Of a stretch of 64,000 bases of DNA, positions 59,601 through 64,000 are shown piece after piece. How positions within the stretch are numbered: position 1 is the first letter of the stretch; every line of letters starts with the position of its first letter. The translations under genes and the position numbers were made by a program. This DNA is from Lepidodermella squamata. Its lineage: Eukaryota > Gastrotricha. Below the pieces are notes generated by a model that was not told where the DNA came from, searched no databases, and saw nothing but the letters and a program-made list of their open reading frames with translations. The stretch spans positions 682,001-746,000 of the forward strand of contig JBLDXI010000019.1 in NCBI GenBank assembly GCA_047495785.1, read 5' to 3'.

Positions 59601-59842
59601 TTGCCTATGCCCGCGTCGAAGCTATTGATGATGTTTTTGAAAACGCCCTTAAGAACTATGGCTCTCGCTCCATGGCATGCGGCCTTGAGGTGGCTGAATA
59701 CCTGAAGTTCGTCGCGGAAATACAGCCTGCCAATGAAACAGCGCGACAAGTGCTTGAAAGCAAATGCCCTGCGTGGCACCTTCGAAACGCAGTAGCTTCC
59801 TCAGCCGCGACAATTGATAGCCGCCAATGGATTTTAATATAA
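56694..59842 (+). pseudogene. LINE ORF2 (endonuclease-reverse transcriptase), interrupted
   Basis: Endonuclease part 56694-58199 (502 codons): NEIWL, FAGDLNCWH, RQIDIWL and GSDHCC mark the catalytic residues of the APE-type fold. Reverse transcriptase part 58442-59842 (466 codons): LLLDFKAAFD, GVPQGSPLSPLLF and the FADDA box. The two parts are in phase with each other once 58200-58441 is set aside. That insertion (242 nt, 2 modulo 3) breaks the frame and brings a stop. The C-terminus lacks an obvious RNase H. Confidence 0.85.
58200..58441 (-). mobile_element. SINE-like insertion in LINE ORF2
   Basis: Begins with (TTTA)4-5 on +, the mirror of a (TAAA)n tail, so the element lies in minus orientation. 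Flanked by GCTT at 58196-58199 and 58438-58441, a possible short target-site duplication. No ORF and no obvious tRNA-derived head was recognised. Confidence 0.6.
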
Positions 59843-60005
59843 CGCTCCAACTACATTGAACGTTTTTACATTGCGAATTCTAATAGACAGCTACGAATGG
59901 CATGATACCACTTCTACCCTCATTTTATATATTTTTACACTACATACATGATTGTTTTGATACATTTTACTCGTTATGAGGCTCGAGTCAACGCGCCGAG
60001 AGCGT

Positions 60006-60415
60006 CTATGACGGATGGTGGTACAAATAAAATCCTTCACATGCCAAGGTTTGGTTCTGCAAATTAGTATCCGGTTGTTGATAAGCTAACTGTGATGCGG
60101 GCACTGTGATGACGTACGGCAACGATGGATCAGTCGTTAACGTTTTCTGTTCAATGAAAGTTGGTCTCGGCTCGTATCTTGTCCTTCTCGTATCTTGCGC
60201 CGATAGTTGCGGGTATCTCAGAGGTACCTGAGAATATGAAATTGGAGTGCTATTAGTCGACGGCGGAGCCCCCAAATTGATCGCGGCCTGTTGTTCGAGA
60301 TAGGAATCATGACCCAGCGTAAGATCAGTGGTCATTTGCTCGGGATAGTGTGGAGGCAAGCTTTGCAGCGCTGAAGGGCGAGTCGATCTTCTCTCCATTT
60401 GATACATTTTGTCTC
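60006..60415 (-). CDS. Exon of an unidentified gene, fused to the LINE tail (partial)
   Basis: After an acceptor with a long pyrimidine tract (ACATCATCAG, ends 60416) the frame continues 133 codons from MYQMERR. It is Gln/Pro/Thr-rich with LPPHYPEQ (a PPxY motif). At 60048 it runs into the LINE 3' end, which supplies the last about 14 residues (LACEGFYLYHHPS) and the stop. The original exon was probably interrupted by the LINE. Upstream exons not found. Confidence 0.45.
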
Positions 60416-62049
60416 CTGATGATGTAAAAAAAAACGTTTTCCATCTCCTTATATATTATTTATTATTACTTTATTACTCATTCGAAGCTGATACATGAGT
60501 AATATCCCTTTTTGCATGCTTTCTTACGTGTGGCCGGCATACCACATCTAAGCACGTTAGAGCCTGTTCAACTTAGACATACTGCTTCCGTCTTCCCTTT
60601 CGGCGTGTGATGGTTATGAATATACCTTATTGTCATCAGCCTCAAATAAATATCAGGGGTTAAAGGTCGTGCATTTTCAGAGGTAGAGGAAAAATAAATC
60701 TCCGGCCAGAAATAAAAGTCATTTCAGTACTGATGACCACATTGGCCGTATCATTCATCCATTTCGATTAGAAATTGCTCTCATTCCAGGCAGATAACGA
60801 TGTCAGGAGTATCTATTAGGCTTAAATCAAAGAGAAATATATGCCATTTTGGTAACTTGGGCTTTAATTTGTCGGATAAATTCAATGACTTGGTTCAGAG
60901 TTCAGATATAAGGCCTATTGCTGAATGTTACAGAGCGAGAAGAAATACAATAAATCACATTCAGCTTCAGGCCCGAAATAATTGGCAGGAGTTGACCGGG
61001 CATTATATTTGGCTGTGACTGAGGACGCTGAGTTCCGCGTTGACCTTATCCGCGATTATTCAATAAAGGAACACCATGCTATTTCAACTTAACTCAACTT
61101 GAGTTTCAGTTAATGACATTTTTATTGCTTTTTTTCTCAATCCGAATCTTGCTTACTTGCAGCCCCCCTAGAAAAGTTAACTATACGAGTCACTTATCTG
61201 CAGGTTTTTACTGAAAATTAAAATTGTATTTAAAACGAATTTAAAAATTGAAATAAGCAATAATTCTGTTATTCTGTTATTCTGTTTATTCTGTTCTCTA
61301 TGGTTTCCCAATTATTTTTTGAACAGTGAATATCAATTGTATTTCTTTTCGCAAAATCGTGAATCTTTGTTGTATACGAAAGCAGAAATGCTATTATGTA
61401 TTTAAAATTCCGTTTCTGTAAAGAAACCATATCATCATCAAATAGTGCATTTTATTATTTTATTATATATTATTTATATTATTTATTTTTCAATAAACGT
61501 TGTCGAAAAGATTTGCCGTATTGTCTCGGAGTTACACACAAAAATCTTGGTTTCAATTTTTCAGTCTCCACCATCCTGAGTGAATTTTATTTGCTCAGGA
61601 CTCGTCATGCAACTTGAATAGCAGAAACTATTTGCGGCTGATTTTTACATTTCATGTTTACTTTTCATTTGAATTTTCTTGAAGAAAAAAACGATCAGGC
61701 AGTCGTTTTCGCCTTCAAAACTTCAACACATTGTCTAATTAAAAATCAGCGAGACGTTGCAAGTAAGAAATCTACCGACCTATAATTATTGTTTTTTCGC
61801 GCGAAAATGCGCTAACAATCCGCAAACAACAAAGTATTCGCGCAATTTTTGCGTATTTGCTAAAGCGCGCAAAATTTTTCGCGCTCTCAGCCAGTGTCAA
61901 CAAGGTGCGCGACAGCGTCGGTTCCTGTTTGAAGCTGCGCCCTGCCGATAGATATACCTAACAACAGTAAATAAAATACATCACCACTTCGTGTCTGTAT
62001 ATTTCAGTTTCATAAATACAGTCCACCTCAAAAAAAATTAGCGAGAAAT
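60416..62049. other. AT-rich intergenic region
   Basis: No supported gene. Contains a short ATTCTGTT tandem repeat at about 61265-61297 and TA-rich runs at about 61450-61492. The open frame at 60800-61018 has no family or splice support. Confidence 0.4.
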
Positions 62050-62964
62050 ATGGCCAGAGTTGTTGTCGCGGCTATTATCACTCTTGTTTACTCCGCAACC
62101 ACTCAAGGTGATACAAAAAAAATTGAAATTATTTTAAATTATTTTTATGATCTCTGATTATAAGGCCAAATTTGCGACTCGGGTAATTTTATCGATGGAA
62201 CGCCTTATTTGAACGGAAATGGCCGTTACAGCCCGCTGCTGCAAATTTTCGCCGATTTGCACTTCACGTGCGCTGGCACTCTAACGCAATGGGGCATCGT
62301 TCAACAGGGAAGCGGCGCCGGAACCCCGGTCTATCTCGACGTTTGGCGCCCGTCGCCTGATGGCATTTCTTTCTCCCTAGTCGGGTCGGTTCTCATAACT
62401 TCAAGTGTAACCACATCGGGTGTTCAGACTTTTGCTGTCCCAGCTGCCCAGCAATTTCAAGTTCAAATCGGCGATGTAGTAGGCATGCACTACGACAGCA
62501 CAACAATCCCGACGAACAAGCTGGTTGTTCCGTTCCTGGACCTGGAAAACGCGCCGGCTACAACGTCGACTTTCATCTGGAAGCTGCAACACAGCGATCT
62601 CGCCGGTTTGAACAACGTCGTCAATGGCAACACCGCGGCTGCGGCTAACCAGCTACGTCTACCTGGTCTATTGGCCTATGTTTCGACTACAACAACCCCG
62701 TCACCAACAACTACAGCGCTGACGACGAAAACGCCGGTGATCATCGCGACGTCAGGCGGAGGAGGCGGCGGGGTGGCCACCAAGGCGCCGCCTATCATCT
62801 TCATATCGATTGGTGGGTTTGGTTTGAATTGGCCCGCGGTTAACACACCACCAAGCATAATCTTCACTTCAACAGCTGCCGCGCTGGCTATGGCGTCTGG
62901 TACAATGATGGGGCAAGCGTTTCTCATGGCGGTCGCTAGCATGGTCCTGACTAATTTACCGTAA
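62050..62964 (+). CDS. Secreted, probably GPI-anchored protein with a beta-sandwich-like domain
   Basis: Exons 62050-62107 and 62165-62964 give 285 residues. A signal peptide (MARVVVAAIITLVYS) is followed by a domain of about 160 residues with FTCAGTLTQWGIV, a G-rich loop, VYLDVWRPSPDG and QVQIGDVVGMHY. This C-G-x-W...VWRP...GDVVG pattern recurs in poorly characterised invertebrate extracellular proteins, from general knowledge and not checked. Next comes a Thr/Pro mucin-like linker, a GGGGGG run and a hydrophobic C-terminus without basic residues, which fits a GPI signal. Function unknown. The next gene starts 70 bp downstream on the same strand. Confidence 0.7.
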
Positions 62965-63033
62965 ATTTAATCATTTTTCTCAAATTTTGACTGATTATTC
63001 TAAAACAGAGGCACCGCTGCTCAATCAACAACA

Positions 63034-63643
63034 ATGTCGACCAAAGCTCAGATAAAGGAAGTCTATCAGGCTTTCCAGGATTTGACTGTTGGAGGAACGA
63101 AGGGTGGGATAAAATTACGAGATTTTAAAATGTATTAAGATGGATTTTTTTATTTCAGTTTGGATCATTCTAACCGTGGTTGTCATCGTTGTCAGCGTTA
63201 TCATCATCGTGCTCAGCATTCTCGTATGCGTTGCTTTCAAGCGTCGAAATGCTTATCAGAAGAAAGTGTAAGTGATCCTATAGATTTAATGGATTTTTTC
63301 TCAAAATTTTCCGATTTTCAGCGGCGGTTCCAGCGATGGGCCTTATTACAATTTGCCTAATGGAGTCGGCATTCAAACTGATTTCAACGCGGCTTTTGCT
63401 AAACGTGGCCACAAGGTCGACTCATCGACGATGACGAAAAAGTCGCTGTACCAACCCCCACCACCTATGGCTAAACGCAGCGAAGATTACTACCTACTGA
63501 AGGCGCAGGAACAAGCCCGACGCCCGCCGACACCGCCCCCTGTAGTTGGGACTAACAACACTGGCGGGGTGCCTCAAGTCATTCAAATGCATTTCGGCAG
63601 CGACTTTACGTCGAATGAAAACTCACGCCATCGCCAACATTGA
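63034..63643 (+). CDS. Small single-pass membrane protein, unknown function
   Basis: Exons 63034-63103, 63159-63267 and 63322-63643 give 166 residues. A 23-residue N-terminus without a signal peptide, one long hydrophobic segment (VWIILTVVVIVVSVIIIVLS...), then KRRNAYQKK as stop-transfer and a Pro-rich cytosolic tail (YQPPPPMAKR, RRPPTPPPVV) that could bind SH3 domains. No enzymatic motif. It lies 70 bp after the secreted-protein gene, close enough to suggest shared transcription. AATAAA lies at 63909-63914. Confidence 0.7.
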
Positions 63644-64000
63644 GTTCGGGTCGCTTTGAGACATTAATTTCAATTCATTTATAACCCTGAATTATATTCT
63701 TTTCTTCTATCATATGACGTATTCTCGAAATATTCACTATCAGTTTTTTAATGCATCCGAGCAATTTCCGGTGTGAAGAAAATGTGTACTTGAGTTGGTT
63801 ATATTCTATGATTCGGCTACTAATTAAGAACCTTGAATTTGTATTTATCTTTCCCCCATCCACTAATTGGCGAAGCTTTGTAATTAAAATTCTTCTGCTA
63901 TAAGTTCAAATAAAAAATTAAGTGGTCTGTAGAAGCGAGTTCGATTCGGTTTTTTTTCTCCAAGAAAAGTATAACGAGCTGATTATTTGCTCGAGCGGCT
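63644..64000. other. 3' flank
   Basis: Non-coding 3' UTR and spacer containing AATAAA at 63909-63914. Nothing else seen. Confidence 0.5.

Larger units (their letters stand above)
55174..60048 (+). mobile_element. Non-LTR retrotransposon (LINE, jockey/CR1-like layout)
   Basis: Two overlapping ORFs: a zinc-knuckle ORF1, then an endonuclease plus reverse transcriptase ORF2, with a 3' UTR ending ACATGCCAAG and no poly(A). No RNase H domain seen. The 3' end is fixed by the truncated copy at 51 kb. The 5' UTR boundary is not visible; it may begin around 55080-55170. ORF2 is broken by an insertion, so this copy is not autonomous. Confidence 0.85.

Noticed and set aside
62676-62942. Minus-strand frame antisense to the secreted protein
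   Set aside because: It mirrors the Thr/Pro and Gly-rich low-complexity coding sequence on the other strand.
1-64000. CRISPR arrays, bacterial operons or prophage
   Set aside because: No spaced direct repeats; nearly all genes have spliceosomal introns, so the DNA is not prokaryotic and horizontal bacterial islands were not seen.

Overview
This is nuclear DNA from an animal with a compact genome. The evidence is class C (GABA-B-like) 7TM receptors, a Cys-loop channel, a GT10 fucosyltransferase and UMP-CMP kinase, all split by spliceosomal introns of mostly 48-60 nt, plus tRNA-like sequences and a non-LTR retrotransposon. Intron 3' ends vary (cag, tag, aag), which argues against a rhabditid nematode. 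A tardigrade, small crustacean or other small-genome invertebrate would fit, but I cannot fix the phylum from sequence alone. Exon boundaries were placed by hand from splice signals, reading-phase arithmetic and comparison between paralogues inside the window.

Layout. 0.3-1.1 kb: UMP-CMP kinase (+). 1.5-4.0 kb: a two-exon GABA-B-like receptor (-). 4.7-7.8 kb: a STAND (NB-ARC-like) NTPase with about 15 ankyrin repeats (-). 9.0-25.2 kb: a head-to-tail array of four nine-exon GABA-B-like receptors (+), here called B1-B4, with a Cys-loop ion channel on the opposite strand between B3 and B4. B1 carries a frameshift; B2, B3 and B4 are intact. 25.8-27.6 kb: a single-exon type I membrane protein with cytosolic PPxY motifs (-). 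28.5-48.0 kb: four kinase-ankyrin fusion genes, K1 and K2 on + and K3 and K4 on -. K1 is cut short where a second segmental duplication begins. That block (30.6-34.0 kb) holds Tc1-like and other TIR elements, five tRNA-like sequences and a fucosyltransferase pseudogene. 49.1-50.4 kb: the intact fucosyltransferase. 51.8-54.3 kb: another GABA-B-like receptor with an unresolved frame change. 54.8-60.4 kb: a LINE of about 5 kb whose ORF2 is broken by a 242-bp SINE-like insertion, flanked by two minus-strand exons; a 459-bp 5'-truncated copy lies at 51 kb. 62.0-63.6 kb: two small genes for a secreted or GPI-anchored protein and a single-pass membrane protein.

Two themes stand out. One is local expansion of receptor-type signalling proteins: six GABA-B-like receptors and a pentameric channel. 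The other is an ankyrin-based set: four NEK-like kinase-ankyrin fusions and one STAND-ankyrin protein, with the architecture expected of intracellular sensors. In all five, almost the whole ankyrin region lies in one uninterrupted exon, while the kinase domains are cut by seven introns. Ligands, partners and pathway roles cannot be read from the sequence.
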